Source of the DNA: Talinum fruticosum
Lineage: Eukaryota > Streptophyta > Magnoliopsida > Caryophyllales > Talinaceae
Assembly: GCA_021018815.1 (NCBI GenBank)
Contig: JAITYX010000007.1
Span: 7,441,001-7,505,000, forward strand
Reading direction: 5' to 3'
DNA: 64,000 bases
Shown: piece by piece, positions 42,231 through 54,982 of the stretch
How the letters are laid out: the number at the start of each line of letters is the position of its first letter
How positions within the stretch are numbered: the first letter of the stretch is position 1
Translations under genes and position numbers: made by a program
Notes under the pieces: model-generated
Told to the model about the DNA's origin: nothing
The model's database searches: none
What the model saw: the letters and a program-made list of their open reading frames with translations, nothing else

Positions 42231-42872
42231 TATGCAAGTGCATAGTGTGGAATCCTTGTGCAGATCAACCACGCTTTATATACGGCCATGAGCTGGGTTG
42301 CTTACCCAAGACCAAGAGGAAAAACAATGAACCCAAGGCACGCTTCGCCTGGGCTAGGTATTAAAACTAAAATAGCCATTATTGTTTAATTTCTTGATTC
42401 TGCTTTTGTTTTGAAGAGATGTATGATGGATCATGGGAAGTGTAAACCATACATGAGCTTGTAGAAATGGCAAGAAAGTGTACCATACTTGCCGATTTAC
42501 CATATAACATTCCGGCTCTTTCACATTACATCGATCCAATTCCAACCTCATACATATACAGAGAAAAAGAAAATCTCCCTTGGATAATTACGTGCAAAGA
42601 ATACACCCGTAGGATTATTAAGCCCTTAAACAACACAAATAACAGTTGAAAAAATAGACCTCCACAACTGGTTGGAAATTTTCTCTAAGTGACACTGGCT
42701 CTCCAAAGTTTTGTCCCGCTCCATGGGCTAATTTTGTAGTACAACCGTAAAACAGCACAAAAACAAACCATGGGAAAGAAATTGCACAAATGGCCAGTCT
42801 ACAGGTATTCTACAGCGAAGTTTAACATAGACTGGCTTCAAGGAGGCTAGATCCTGATCGTCACCAACCCAC
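42231..42872 (-). other. VHA-C 3' flank
   Basis: Sequence between the Pack-MULE and the VHA-C stop codon. It should hold the VHA-C 3' untranslated region and polyadenylation site. No other feature recognised. Confidence 0.5.
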
Positions 42873-45800
42873 CTAAACAAGGTTGATAGTGAAGAATACA
42901 TATGGATGGGCATCTGTTTCACCTGCCAAACCAGCCATTCCTGCGACTTCATCCTCAGATTTCCAGTGCACACTGCAATCGACAATCAAAATAAAAAATA
43001 GTAGTAAAAGGGAAACACGATTTGTTGTGCACTTTGACAAAACATTAAGAGCAATTACTTGCTCATACCTGTTTGTATGAGAACAATGTCGTTCAAGAAT
43101 TGAGCGCACTTTCTTCTCGCTTTTTGGGATGGAGACAAAACACATGCCTGATAGAATCAAAGAGGAAAAAACAACAGGGTAAATATGATATCCTCGGCTC
43201 ATAGTCAAGTGCAAGATGAAATCAGTGTCACAGATACCAGGAAATTAGGCGGCAAGCCATATCTCAATATGCTCTCAGTAAATACCCGAACAGCACAGAA
43301 ATGCATCCATGCAATGAAAACCTGTTCAAGAACTTCATTAGTTTCTCTGACTAGTCATATCAAAGTTTGTAAGCAACCAACTGAAACTGCAAGCAGACAA
43401 ACAAGCAGTATCCGTTGCAATTAAAACAGAGTTACTGTTCAAATAATTATATGAGGATTAAGCTGGCAAGGAGAAAATCATATATGACATACTAAGCATC
43501 TCCAATAAAACATTATGTCAAAACCTGAGCTACTTCCCTTTCAGAGTTGAGACATGATAACCATCACCTCCCATAAGAGACCAAATCAACCTCCTATAAT
43601 TTTCCATATTATTACAGACCTCAAAATCATATAGATAGGAATCGTAAATTTCAACTCACTAACCCACATAATGCCAAGGAAACCTGCATTACCAAGGAGA
43701 GAATGACTTAGGACCAAATATTGAGAATTTGTTTGGGCAGCACACTGACAATAATCAATCAGGAATCTTCACTGCAGTGCAAAAAGGTCAGTTACGCATC
43801 CCAATCCCCCTATTGCTTATTCCTTTTTCTATAGTTACCCGGGGGAGTGTTCTTAGAATTTGAGGAAGCTACGGCTTGGGTATTTATTAAGAATTGCAGT
43901 TTCAATAGACAAGTAACCATTTCTGGAAGGTGCTACACATAAGAACGTCTTTATTACTGTAAAACAATTGTTGTGTCACAGAATGCTCCAGAACAACCCA
44001 AATTTCTCTAGAATTTTGTTTGTTGTTCCATAAGGTTTCAGAATGTTTTATGATATTCCACACTTGTACAGAACTATAGATATTGTCTAGAGGATTCTAG
44101 ATGATGAATCTAGGTCATAGGATTAAATCGATCTCCATCATGCATTGAGGAGGTGAGCAAGGGGCACATTCGTAAATCATCCAGGATTCAAGCCCAAGTA
44201 ATACACTTCCAAATTCTCTACGTGTTTTCTTGCTTACTTAGCTTTCTTACAAGCTTAAGTCGAGCATTCTTGAGCGCTTACTAGCAAACTAAGAAGGGTT
44301 CCGAGTGTAACTTGCTATCGCTGCTCGGGTGTTGAGTTAGTGTGTTGAGTTTGTTTGAATTATCACCCAGTGACATTCGGTAAGCATTATAACATGAATC
44401 TTTACCCACTGACTCATATCCCCATATTACGCAGCCCTACAGAGTTACCTATGGAGAAAAGAAGTCCTTTGCTCCTCCAAGCCCTGCAAAACACATTAGC
44501 TGGCTAGTATTTACCAATAAACAGTAGACATTTGCTTCTACAAGTTTATCAAGCATTTATAACAAACTATGCATTACCGAGTAGGCATCTACTCTAAATT
44601 AAACAAGGGGCAGTTGCCCCAATGGTAGTGTGGCACCTCCCTGGGGAGGCAATTTCCCTATTAAGGACAATGAGCCACAGCCCGATTTGTTACCCCTCCT
44701 GGCCATCAAGCCCCCAGTTGGACTTTGTGAAAGGAGCCCGGAGGATAGAGGGGGCACTTACTGTTCAAACAGGGGAAGAAGAGAGAAAGTGGACAAGACA
44801 ATTGTTTTGTCATCTAAGATTTTGTCATTCAAATCAACGTAACAACCCATACAAAGTTCTTCATAACGGATTTAACAATTCATCAGAGAAACAACACATC
44901 GAGAATTTAAAATACCAGACTGAAAAATGACTTGTTAAAAAATTCAAAATTACCTCTCCATAGCTAGAATAGCACCACTGCAAAAGGGAGTTTCTCAGAG
45001 ATTCTTGGTCGTGCATCAATTTTTCCAACTCTTGCTTCCTTGATTCATGAGTTTCTGGACTGTATTCAAAATCTCGAATCTGATTTATGTTACAAGAGTA
45101 CACAATGAGACGAGATCTGAGAATGAAATAGCTATGGTGCAGAATCCTGAATAAGTTTACATAATTGGGATGGCAAACATTATATCTCAAAAGAAGGGGA
45201 AACAAAGGACACAAATTTTGTGCAAATCTCTGGAACAAAATACCCAGTAGCCCCCCACACACACACAAAAAGAAAAGAAAAGAAATGGGACAGATTAAGA
45301 CGAACGAAGTGAGACTTCACCTGAAATCCTCTTTCACGTGCTTTTACTCTGAAGTTATCAGCAACTTTACGAAACATAGTCACTGTGTAAAGAGCATACT
45401 CATTGTCCTCATACAGCTTTTTGGATGATCGGGGTACCTGAATGAAAGCAAATAAAATGTTCAATGGAGAGAAAGCTATTATTGCATAACATTGAGTCAT
45501 AGTCTTAACGCAAGGAAAATACACCCACCTACAGTGATCATATTGTGTTCAGGTAAAATACATATGACAGAACTGGAGCCTTGAGGCCTTTGCCTCACAA
45601 AGAAAGCAAAACAGCAATAAGTACGTGTAGTCATTACCACATATTCGGTCAATGTCTCGTAGCTTGATAACCAGTCCTTCTGTGAATACTTGGGAACAAC
45701 TGCCAGAAGGGTTACCAAATGCTCTGATGTAACAATGTCTTCTGGCTTTACCAAGTTGGAAAGATCTCGGACAGCCAAGCTGAGATGAGCAAGCATGTGA

Positions 45801-47895
45801 GGAGATAAGATTAGAAACAACCTCCACCTCCAAAGTCGGACTGCAAAAAGAAGTTTGGCTCCTACCTTCCAGTTTGTTTGCGGTTTATTGCGCTAAGTTG
45901 ACTCCGGACATTGTTATACTCAGCAACACGGACCTAACAAAGTGGGTTCAGCAAGTTAACATGAATTTCACATTATGTCAGTTTGTTTTTATACTTCTAA
46001 GTCAGTTTGTTTTTATACTTCAAATGACTGATTTTGCTACTGAAGTCCAATCTTAAATAGCCCAAGCACAACATTAGAACACTACGGGGGAACTTTATGT
46101 ATCTAGTGCAAAAGCTTCTCCTGTAAATTTGTATAGAAATTAGAAACCTGTATTATATGAACTGTTCACTAAACCTTAAAGTATTTGACACTTTGATCAG
46201 GTCAAATGGAAGAAATTTTCAGGAAATCGGCCAAACATGACACCTGGAAATTATCCACCATAGATACAGGTAGCAAAATCCAAGTCTAATATATCAAATC
46301 TCAATCCCACAAAACCCCTAAAAATCACCAACATTAATAACACATGTTTATTGGTCAAATGCACAGCTTAGTAGATAAAACTGAACTGCTACATTTTTCA
46401 ACATCATTTCTCTACTGCGCAAATGTGAAAAAGTGTGTTGCCCAGTCGAAAGAAACTTTAACTTTCACTTTACCTAATGTGACATCACTCGGCAGTCGGC
46501 ACAAAGAGGAACCCCTTTCAATCATCAATCCGTGACTTTCAAGACTTGCCACTTAGTTTGAAACAGGTTATCGCATACAAAAGGAAACGTAGATCAAGTT
46601 GCCGGCAACAATGTAAGGTCAACATGGATTGGTACATTGACAAGCCATTTCATCTTCTACAAAACTTGCAAGGCTAATTTAAGATATCCCGAAGTGTGTT
46701 AGTTTTCTACAGATTTTAAGCCTCTATATCTATTTATGAAAGTTACAAAGCTTTCCATTACAACTTTTCGGTCCATTTACAAATTTCGAGTTCTCTTTAA
46801 AAGTTTCAAAGCTCTACTGAGTTTGATGTTTCAAAGCTCTACTAAGCACTCAAGACTCTTCCACAGATTTGCATGAACATCAGACAAAGTGAACATAGAC
46901 ATTGTAGCCTAAATGTGGAGGCTAAACTTCCGTCATCCACTACCTTGCTAAATTTGATATTTCCAGCTCCAAAGCCTAAAGTGTCCTCAACAACTAGTTA
47001 TATGAATAATAAAAACAGATCTTAGCAATATCTGTTTTTATTGGTCAAATGAAGCCAATGTGGAACATAAAAATGTAGTGTGAAAGAAAAACTAGCTGGG
47101 AAACCAAAGACAAGTATATTCAAGCTACAGCTATCAATGAACACACCAAATGAAAACAATACCTTGAGGTCATCTTCAACCTTTGACACAAAGCTGTGGA
47201 TGTTGTCAACAATCTCTCTTAAAGGAGACATAGTAGGGTACTTTGCTTCATCCCAAACAAATCTAAGGGACATAACACAGAAAAAAAAAAAAAAAATCAA
47301 TACTAATCCAGACGCACACAATAAGTTTAGAATACTTGTGAAGGCCTCACCTTGTAAGGTAAGAGTCAATTGGAACTCCATCGACAGTCAAAGCGCCGGC
47401 ATTAACTCCAGATGATCTCTCCAATTCATCAATCTGACGCCTGATCTTGTGCGTCACACCTTCCACAAATGCGTTGGACTGCAAATTTTTAATTATTTCA
47501 GGCATCAAAATCAACATTTTTGTTGGAAAATCATACAAATTCGCAGCATTTGAATTTCAAAATGTGAAAAAATCGCAGATTGGGACTTTTACCTTAACGA
47601 GATCGTCGGCAAGAGCTAGGAGCGAATCTAGGGTCCCAACACGAAGATTAGGCACATTGAACTGCGAAATTCATCCAATTTTTTAATCTATGATCACAAT
47701 CAATGAATTTCCAAAACTCAAAAGTAAAATCGAGCTTTAAATCTTATGGACATCTTTGCAGAGAGAGAGAGAGAGAGATACTCTGTAGACAGCGGTGTCG
47801 AAAGCTTGCTTGGAGACGGATTCCTGTAATTGATTCCACAAAGAAGAAGGCGATGTTTCAACGGGAAGAGACACCACCCAGTATCTCGTCGCCAT
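42873..47895 (-). CDS. VHA-C: V-type proton ATPase subunit C (DET3 orthologue)
   Basis: Subunit C of the cytosolic V1 sector, which links V1 to Vo and controls reversible assembly of the vacuolar/Golgi proton pump. Eleven exons on the minus strand: 47895-47782, 47661-47593, 47478-47351, 47262-47163, 45933-45866, 45779-45638, 45437-45321, 45079-44954, 43321-43238, 43147-43069 and 42972-42873. They join to 375 residues, the same length as Arabidopsis DET3. Landmarks: MATRYWVVSLPVETSPSSLW, DELERSSGVNAGALTVDGVP, KYPTMSPLREIVDNI, NLVKPEDIVTSEHLVTLLAV, LLQWCYSSYGE and HPYVFFTINLV. In exon 10 the run of five A (plus-strand T run 43121-43125) should hold six; the missing base shifts the frame before KSEKKVRSILERHC-type sequence. 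With every other exon conserved and in phase, an assembly error is likely. A tRNA-Asn lies about 195 bases upstream. Confidence 0.95.
45977..46021. repeat. Short tandem duplication in VHA-C intron 4
   Basis: Two consecutive copies of a unit containing GTCAGTTTGTTTTTATACTT, separated by CTAA. This is recent slippage in the 1.2-kb intron. Confidence 0.8.
47760..47781 (-). repeat. (CT)n run at the donor of VHA-C intron 1
   Basis: On the minus strand intron 1 starts GTATCTCTCTCTCTCTC directly after codon 38. The CFIm25 intron 1 also starts with GTTCGT followed by a long (CT)n run (15450-15469). GA/CT tracts near the 5' end are common in plant genes and can bind BPC-type GAGA factors (family knowledge). 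Confidence 0.75.
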
Positions 47896-48090
47896 TCCGA
47901 TCACAACTCTCTCTCTCTCCCTGCGTGCTGTGCTGCCAAAGGAGGGGGGAGAGATCAAACTTCGTGACAAGGTAGATAGATTACAAAGAGCTTCGAAGAT
48001 ACAAGACAATACGGAAACAGTTTTTTTTTTTTTTGTTTATATTATTAAAAAAATTGAAAAATATACCTAATAAAATAAATATTTATATGC

Positions 48091-48113
48091 GCTAGAAGGA
48101 GGGCTTGAACCTC

Positions 48114-48146
<33 letters not shown>

Positions 48147-48163
48147 AACTGAGCTATTCCAGC
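48091..48163 (-). tRNA. trnN-GUU: tRNA-Asn (anticodon GUU)
   Basis: The 73-base minus-strand sequence starts GCTGGAATAGCTCAGTTGGT and ends CTCCTTCTAGC. The acceptor stem pairs GCTGGAA with TTCTAGC, with one G-T wobble. Box A TAGCTCAGTTGG and box B GGTTCAAGCCC are intact, and the anticodon loop CTGTTAA carries GTT. No intron and no encoded CCA, as expected for a nuclear plant tRNA. A T tract that could terminate Pol III is not immediate; the 3' flank is AT-rich. Confidence 0.96.
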
Positions 48164-48930
48164 TTCTTGTCCTTTAATCTGCTATTACATAAATTAACTT
48201 AGCTGCAAGAAGCTTGACAATTTAAGCAAGATTTTACTTTTTTGTAATTTTTAAAATAATATTGACTCTATTCCATATTTATCTTTAATAAAACCGATGC
48301 AAAGCTATTGGTAAATGACACATTTAATGATCTGTTAAGAATATCATTTTAGGACAAAAGTAATTGTAAAAAGGGAAGATCGACGAACGGAGTATAAGAG
48401 TTAGACGACCCTCAAATTTGTCCTCATATTAATTGTGGATATTTTAAGTTGTAAAATTATAAAAATTTTTAAATTTAAGATAAAGTGGGTATGAAAATTC
48501 TAAAATAAAATGAACAATTTTAATCTAAATATATTGTTAAAAATCAAGCTTGATGTTAGAAATTTTACTATACTTTTTTAATTATATTGCATAGAATTTT
48601 AGTTATATTCTTTTTAATGAAATAAATAATTAGACCTTTTGTTTCAAAATAAAAGTGAGAAATACATCCAAAAAAAAAAGATCTACAAGTCCTATAATTT
48701 TGAAACTATAATATTTATTTAAATAATAATATACTCATTAAGTGTAAAAACAGTCAAACGAGGTTAGATAAAAATATATTAAATAAACCGGTAAGCTTAT
48801 ATATAATAGATTTTTAGTTAAATTAACATTCAAATATTGTAATTATTTAGATATTGAATTATCTATATAAATAAATTTTGAATTCACAATTTAAAAGAAA
48901 TTTCAAATAAGTTCACATATATATTCGGCT
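48164..48930. other. AT-rich intergenic stretch
   Basis: Very AT-rich sequence with no exon, repeat or RNA gene recognised. Confidence 0.45.
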
Positions 48931-50400
48931 TTTTTTTTTTTTAAAGGGTAAGTACATCAACATTAGGTAGCCCTTCTCGCAAGGGTTCTACCTATGTTAT
49001 CCTCCATGAGTATGGAGAGAAGGGGGAGAGAAGGAAAGCTAAAACAACACGAACGAGAGACATTATTAAGCTCGGATCTCACAACCCAATCCGAGGCTCT
49101 GTTCCCTTCTCTATATGTATGCTTGAATGACAACCCTCCCGTATTGACTAAGAAAACTCCAAATGTCCGGGATCAACGTGTGAATTTCCCACGGGATTTG
49201 AATTTCACCTTTAATGGCCCTAATAACCGTGAGATTATCCTCTTCAAGAACCAAGTGGTGGTGACCTGAGACTCGAACAGCCGCTCCGACACCGTTTCTC
49301 AAAGCCGATGCCTCGGCTACCAGCACCGAGGCCTGTCGAGGTATGATGCTCCAGCTTGTAAGAATCTCCCATCCCAACTTCGATAACAAATCCGTCTGCT
49401 GCACTCGAAGAGGATCTGGACCCGTTGAAGTTGACTTCGACGAAGCCCCGGGAGGTTTGAGCCGGCCGAACAAAATGGGGCAAGCTGGTGAGGGTGGGAG
49501 GTGACAGGGGAAGACTCGGTGATCAAAGAAATCCAACTTCTTTCGTGCACTCCATTCCGCCGGGAAGCCTTGGCACGAATACATGTGGCCTCGATCGTTG
49601 AAGGTACCATTCCTAAACACAACTTCGTTTACGCTCTTCCATATACTCCACAATAGATGAGCTAGCCGAATTAGTCGATTAGGGTTCTTCAAGTCCCTTA
49701 TTAATTGAATAAGCCGATGAAGTGAGTCGACACGGCTCCGGCTAAGGTCAATTTCGAGCCACTTGTGTAGAAAAGTGGTTTTCTAGGTATCTCGCACTCA
49801 GCTACACTGGGAAAAAAGATGGTCGGTAGACTCATAATCGCCGAGCATAGGGGGCATTGAGGTTGTATATTCAACCCCTAATCCCAAGGTTCTCTTTAGT
49901 TGGAAGAGCCTTATGCCCTATTTGCCACAAAAATAATTTTAATTTCGATATCGGATCAAGATTCCAAATCCAAGCAAAATTCCACTTCAAGCGGTTAAGA
50001 CAATGATCATGTGCGATCCATGTGGCTGATTTAGTGGTAAAATTACCACTACTAGATAATCCCCAACAAACGGAATCCTCTATGTCATGAAAAGGAATGG
50101 GGACGAGATATGATCTTTTGACACTGGGCAGCATTGATTGCAAAAGATCTAGATTCCACTCCTTATCCTTCGTGATACAATCACTTACCGAGGCGGAAAG
50201 GGAGAGGCGATAGGAGCTATCATAAAAATCCCGAAGGCAAATGTTGCCACACCAAATATCCAGCCAAGATTTTGTTCTATTACCATTCCCAATTTTCCAG
50301 TGGAGGCCAAACTTAAATAGTTTTCTCTCTTTGAGGAGGCACTTCCGAGCCTAAGAATCAGTAACTTTAACTTTTCTTCGACATTGGTTATAATCAATCG
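48931..50400 (-). mobile_element. 5'-truncated LINE (L1-type) relic
   Basis: On the minus strand, from 50400 downward: the region after the RT fingers (LFKFGLHWKIGNGNRTKSWL), the RT zinc-binding domain (WGLSSSGNFTTKSATWIAHD, ISKLKLFLWQIGHKALPTKE), and an RNase H-like end (LVLEEDNLTVIRAIKGEIQI and HTLIPDIWSFLSQYG). The element finishes with GATGTACTTACCCTTT and a poly-A tail (T run at 48931-48942 on the plus strand). Truncation of the 5' end and a poly-A tail are typical of target-primed insertion. Several frameshifts; not functional. Confidence 0.85.
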
Positions 50401-51092
50401 GATTCAAAAAAATATTTAATATGCCACCTAGGGGGATAACCTGGTGGTGGTATGGTGTTTGGTTCCATGAGAGCGAATAAAGTTGGTTTTCCTTAAGTTA
50501 TGTATGTTTGTTTGTATGTGTGAATTTATCATTTATAAAAAAAGGTTCAAAATAAAATGTATGTAAAAAAAATAGGAAAATTAGTATAATATATCATAAT
50601 GAGAAAAAAATACATATTACTTATCTATATTTTTTACTTAATTTTAAATATAAATTTTTTCCTCGTTTGATGTTACTATTGAGAGTGAGAAATATTGAGT
50701 TTTTGAATTTATGAATTAAATTTTAAGGTTTGTAAAATTAAAATATATGCATTTAAATTATAAGTTGAACAACCAATGTAGTTCAATTAACCAATCTAGA
50801 CAAATTGAGAATATCATACCATTAAGCTGAATCCACTATAATGCAATTTCATCAATAACTTGAGTTTAATTTTCAAACAATTTTAAAATTATCCAAAAGT
50901 GTTCAGAATAGGATTCGTGTAAACAGATGGTGCATAAATATACTTTCGTAAACAAGACTTATATAACTTGCATTCAAAACCCAATATTCTATTCCCAATT
51001 CCACCAAACACATAAATACAAGTCAAAAGCTTACATATTCAATTCAACACAACTTTTCAGATTTTATTCAATTAAACCTGAATTCATTTCAG

Positions 51093-51440
51093 GTTTGAAT
51101 CGATTTAGGTTTGGTTTGTTTCTTATCTTCTCAACCTAATTCGGTTCTTTCTTGTAATTCACAAACATATTATAGCTTCCGTATCACTACCTAACTCTCA
51201 TAAACACATTCAGTCATATAATTCTCATTTTTATTCCACAACTCAATTTCCTTTAATTTGGGTTATATTTAGGTTCAGTTCAGTTCCAAGGATTCGGATT
51301 CATTTCGTTTCTTATCTTCCCAATCTAATTCACTTATTCCAACAATCCACAAGCATATATTAGCTACCATATAATTATTAACTTTCGTAAACGTACTCAG
51401 CCATATCAATCCTCAAATTTCTCATTTTTCAATTTCCAAA
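51093..51440. repeat. Two diverged tandem units of about 185 bp
   Basis: The segments 51093-51270 and 51278-51440 share, in order, TTTCTTATCTTC with a following CTAATTC, an AATTCACAAACATAT or AATCCACAAGCATAT word, AACTCTCATAAACACATTCA or ACTTTCGTAAACGTACTCAG, and TCTCATTTTT. The identity is moderate, so the duplication is old. Confidence 0.6.
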
Positions 51441-51654
51441 ATATCATTTCAACTACTAACCCAAAATCTCTCATAAATAGTATTCAATTCGTTGTTTTTG
51501 CACCTCAAGTTTATACTCCCGACTCATTTATACCACATGCATCAATAATTCTAAAATTCAAAATTCATTTGGGTTAGGGGAATTATTAATATTTCTAGAG
51601 TAAGAGATTATTCACCTCAAAATTTTAGGGTTTGAATAATTGATTTGGAATTCT

Positions 51655-51990
51655 TATCTTCCCCCTTTTTCCACGCTGCTTGCTCTTCCTTCCCCTTTCA
51701 CTCTATCTCTGTCTCCCTGTCTTGCACTCTCTTCTTCTCTTTCTCGGCTCCCTCTCAAATTCTCGTTCCCTTCTACTTCCTTCCTCTGCTTTTCTTTCTT
51801 CTTCCTCTCGTCGTCTTTGCTATGTGCCTGTGTCGCTCTGCCTGTCACTCTCTCGCTTTCTCTGTTTCTACTTCTGGTTCTCGCTCACTCTCGCTTTGTC
51901 GCTCTCTGCTCACCCGCGTGTCTTCGTTTCTGGTTGTCACTCTCATTCACTCTCTCGCCCTCACTATTTGCTCTGCTTCTATCGTTGTCA
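51655..51990. repeat. Pyrimidine-rich block
   Basis: Plus-strand CT-rich segment with many CTCTCTC and TCTGTCTCC words. All three plus frames are open for over 100 codons only because of composition. No domain similarity recognised. Confidence 0.6.
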
Positions 51991-52696
51991 TGAAAACAAG
52001 CAACCGAGCAGCAAAACAAAATTAGCAAGCAGCACAAAATTTGTCACGAACACTAACACATAGGAACAACTCTCCTTTTTACTTTTTTAATATAGAAAGA
52101 GAAATTTTATTAAGAAAAAGGCACATGATATTTATAAAAATAATGTTTTAACAAAAATAAATTTAAAATATTAAAATATATTTTTATTTTGACAAAATTA
52201 ATAATAAATATACTTCTATTCACTTCACACTTGTAATACAATCGACCACAAACCGTGTTCTTTGACTTTAATATGTCTTTCTCGAACATTGACTGAGTTA
52301 TTCTATAACTTAATAAAATAGATCTTTGTGTGATATAATAGATCCAATTTGAAAAAAAACATAATTTTGATTGAGTCACATTAAATTCCGTTATTGAATC
52401 ATTCGCCAGTGGAACCGGCAGGCTAGGGGAGCCATGCTCTCCTATGATTTTGGTTTAAAAAAATTTTAATTAATATGTAACTTTAAAAATTTAATCTAAA
52501 AAAATAATATTTATTAAATAAGATTTTGAAAAATTTTAGTAATATTTATTCTAAAAAAGTTGAATATCTAACTGTTAGGAAGGAAAAAATGTGGTACAAG
52601 TCATTGTGTAACATATATAGCCATGAAATTGTTAAAATTTTTTTATCTTACTCTCTATCTCTCAATCTTAATATTACTCTTTCTCTTTACCTTTCA

Positions 52697-52750
52697 TTTT
52701 TTTTTTTTTTTTGTAGAGGAGGCACAAAGGACATTATAATATAATGGGGG
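52697..52750 (-). mobile_element. 3' end of a family-B SINE
   Basis: On the minus strand it reads CCCCCATTATATTATAATGT, then CCTTTGTGCCTCCTCTAC, then a 16-base A tail (T run 52697-52712). Only the tail of the family seen at 4417-4532 is present; the tRNA-related head is missing. It is nested in hAT copy 3. Confidence 0.65.
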
Positions 52751-53258
52751 TTTAAAATAGTGTAAATTTTATTCCCAATTAGCAATTTCTAAAAAAATAA
52801 TTTTTTGAGGCTTCCAATCGAAACACTAGGTATGTTTAGCATTAATATTGAGACTATGATTTATTATTTTTATTATTGTTTATTTATTATTGTTATTTTT
52901 TAAGGATAACTTCATAGTTGATTATTATTATTGTTGTTATTGTTTATTTATTTAATTAAATTAGTTAATTATTATATTGAGTAACTAGTTTATTACAAAA
53001 AGGGATTCAAATAACTGGTTTATTAAAAAAAAATGACTATTGTTTCTTATTATTATTGTTATTGTTGTTCATTTATTATTGTTATTTTTTAATGGAAATT
53101 TTACAGTTTATTATTATTATTATTATTATTATTATTGTTGTTATTTATTTACTTAATTCAATTACTTAATTACTATATTAATTAGTACAGTAGGGTTGTG
53201 CCAACTAATTTAATAAAATAGTCTAATGAATTATATTTTCTTACGTATTTCAACAAGT

Positions 53259-53484
53259 ATGTCAAAGACAACCATTGACTCATTTTTTAAGAAACAAGTG
53301 AGACAATATCTGTGAGAATCTGCGCAAACTAATAAAAACAATGCTTTATAGCAAGATGAAAGATGAATTTCTAAAAAATTATATGTTTGTCTACATCGAG
53401 AAGGAGATTACTTAGACATTCAAAGTTGATATGATAATTGACGATTTTGACAAGATTAAAGAGAGACTGGCACAATTTAAATGA
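53259..53484 (+). pseudogene. hAT transposase remnant: N terminus joined to C terminus
   Basis: The first 18 codons (MSKTTIDSFFKKQVRQYL) are followed by a stop. Then, in frame with a later ATG at 53341, comes the hAT C-terminal dimerisation motif with one internal stop (after IEKEIT). The catalytic DDE region and zinc finger are deleted. It cannot make a functional enzyme. Confidence 0.75.
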
Positions 53485-53650
53485 TTTTCTATCTATTTAT
53501 TATATAAATTTTCTTCATATTACTCTTTACAAATTAATTGTAACTAATGTTTGACCCATGATAATAGTTTATTTTATAACTTATATAAGTAATATTTTTA
53601 CCTCACCACCCGATCGCTCCCCTAATAAAATTTTATAATTATGCCCTTGA

Positions 53651-54448
53651 AATTATTCCCAATCAAAATCAATGACACTAATTGATAAAAAAATATAAAA
53701 AATATACACTCCAATCAAATCAACAACCCTCATAAAACTTACACATATTGATAAGGGAAATAACTCACACAAAGGCAAGAAATAAGAATCTCACAAGAAG
53801 AAAAGAAACTCTATCTCTTACCAAAAAGGACATAAACATAAACTCTCATAAAAGAGAGAAATCCAAATTCTCACAAGGAGAGAAAATTTATTAGAAATAG
53901 TACCTTTTTTTTTGTATAAACAAGCAGCAAAGGAATACATATAAAGGGAAAATTGAACCCAGAACAAATACAAACTCTAATTCATAATATAAGATGTTAC
54001 TTCAAGACTTGTAATCGGGTTACTATTCAACATATTTTTCACGGAGGCAAACACATTATGGATTTGGTAGTTAAGTTTGGGCTTGTAAAACCCAGAAGAA
54101 ATCCAATTTCTCATTCTATTTGATAGTGTTCTTTTCCTTGTGTTTCTCTTCTTTCTATCCTCATTGAGAATAATTTAAATAAAACCCATGTAATAAAAAT
54201 TGTCTACTAGTTGTACTACTTACCATTTGCCAAAAAAAGTACTAAAATTTCAATCAAGAAGATAGGAAAGGAACGCACATTTCCACCTCTTCCTCCTAAG
54301 ACCTAATGTACTAATAGTCTAGCTAATTTAGCATATCGTGAATGCTTTGTTCTGAAATGGAGTTGTGAAATTACTTTATAACATAGGGTATTAGAAGGTT
54401 TATAAATCCTAGAAGAAAAGGCCCATTACTTTTGATTTTGAGCCTTTA
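53651..54448. other. AT-rich intergenic stretch
   Basis: No exon or repeat recognised. Lies between hAT copy 3 and a Tourist-like MITE. Confidence 0.4.
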
Positions 54449-54781
54449 GGCATTGTTTGGACCTAGAAAAGTAGATTGGAAAGAAAATTCTAAGGAAAAA
54501 AATGAGAAGGAAAAAAAGTTGAGAGAAACTTTTTTTTCCTTATTTGAATTTGAGAAAAAACACAAGGAAAACATATTAGTTTTCCAACTAACATTTTTCC
54601 ATTATTTGGAAATAGAAAAATTAATTGGAAAAAAAAACCTAACCTAATGAGTTCCTAACTTTATTAAATAATTGTATGCAAGCTCTCATATCGGTGATGT
54701 AAACATTTTTCCCCTTCTCCATTTGATCCAAAAAGTAATTTTTTTTCTTTCCAAGCTATTTTCCTAGGTCCATATACACCC
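54449..54781. mobile_element. PIF/Harbinger Tourist-like MITE
   Basis: A 333-bp element with inverted termini GGCATTGTTTGGACCTAGAA and GGGTGTATATGGACCTAGGA, extending through TTGGAAAG for about 38 bp. The flanks are TTA on both sides (54446-54448 and 54782-54784), the PIF/Harbinger target duplication. The G-rich start GG(N)5TTTGG is the family signature. Non-coding. Confidence 0.85.
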
Positions 54782-54982
54782 TTAGTTAAGCAAAACAATA
54801 ACAAAGTAACAACATCAGTAGTTCTTAAAACGAATTTCAGAACAACAAATTTTCTTTCTGTGGCCCTTGAATTTTTTTATACAACATGATCATAATTTAA
54901 ATACATAAAGCTCAATGGATTCATAAAACATTATTAGAGTTCCTGAGCACATAAATTTCATGTTCGTGAAAGTACTGAGTTT

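Larger units (their letters stand above)
50401..52404. other. Unassigned AT-rich repeat zone
   Basis: Contains two diverged tandem units at about 51093-51440 and a CT-rich block at 51655-51990, listed separately. The sequence style (GTTCGATTC-like words, long AT stretches) suggests decayed LTR material, but no LTR ends or coding motifs are recognisable. Confidence 0.4.
52405..53650 (+). mobile_element. hAT deletion derivative (TTF-type), copy 3
   Basis: The left end GCCAGTGGAACCGGCAGG continues GCTAGGGGAGCCATG. The right end, reverse-complemented, shows AAATTTTATTAGGGGAGCG. Candidate 8-bp target duplications are AATCATTC (52397-52404) and AATTATTC (53651-53658). Inside, an ATG at 53259 encodes SKTTIDSFFKKQ, the typical N terminus of TTF zinc-finger hAT transposases. 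It is followed within about 80 bases by the C-terminal dimerisation segment MKDEFLKNYMFVYIEKEIT and IIDDFDKIKERLAQF ending at 53484. Everything between is missing, so it is an internal deletion derivative. A SINE 3' fragment sits at 52697-52750. Confidence 0.78.

Noticed and set aside
44606..44780. Possible SINE head with TTGCCCCAATGGTAGTGTGG in VHA-C intron 8
   Set aside because: Box A is weak, no box B at the expected spacing, no A tail or target duplication.
50425..50540. Possible small element with GGGGATAACCTGGTGGTGGT
   Set aside because: No inverted termini, target duplication or second copy in the window.
51640..52063. Three overlapping plus-strand frames of more than 100 codons
   Set aside because: The block is CT-rich, so all frames are open as serine/leucine-rich text with no conserved motif.
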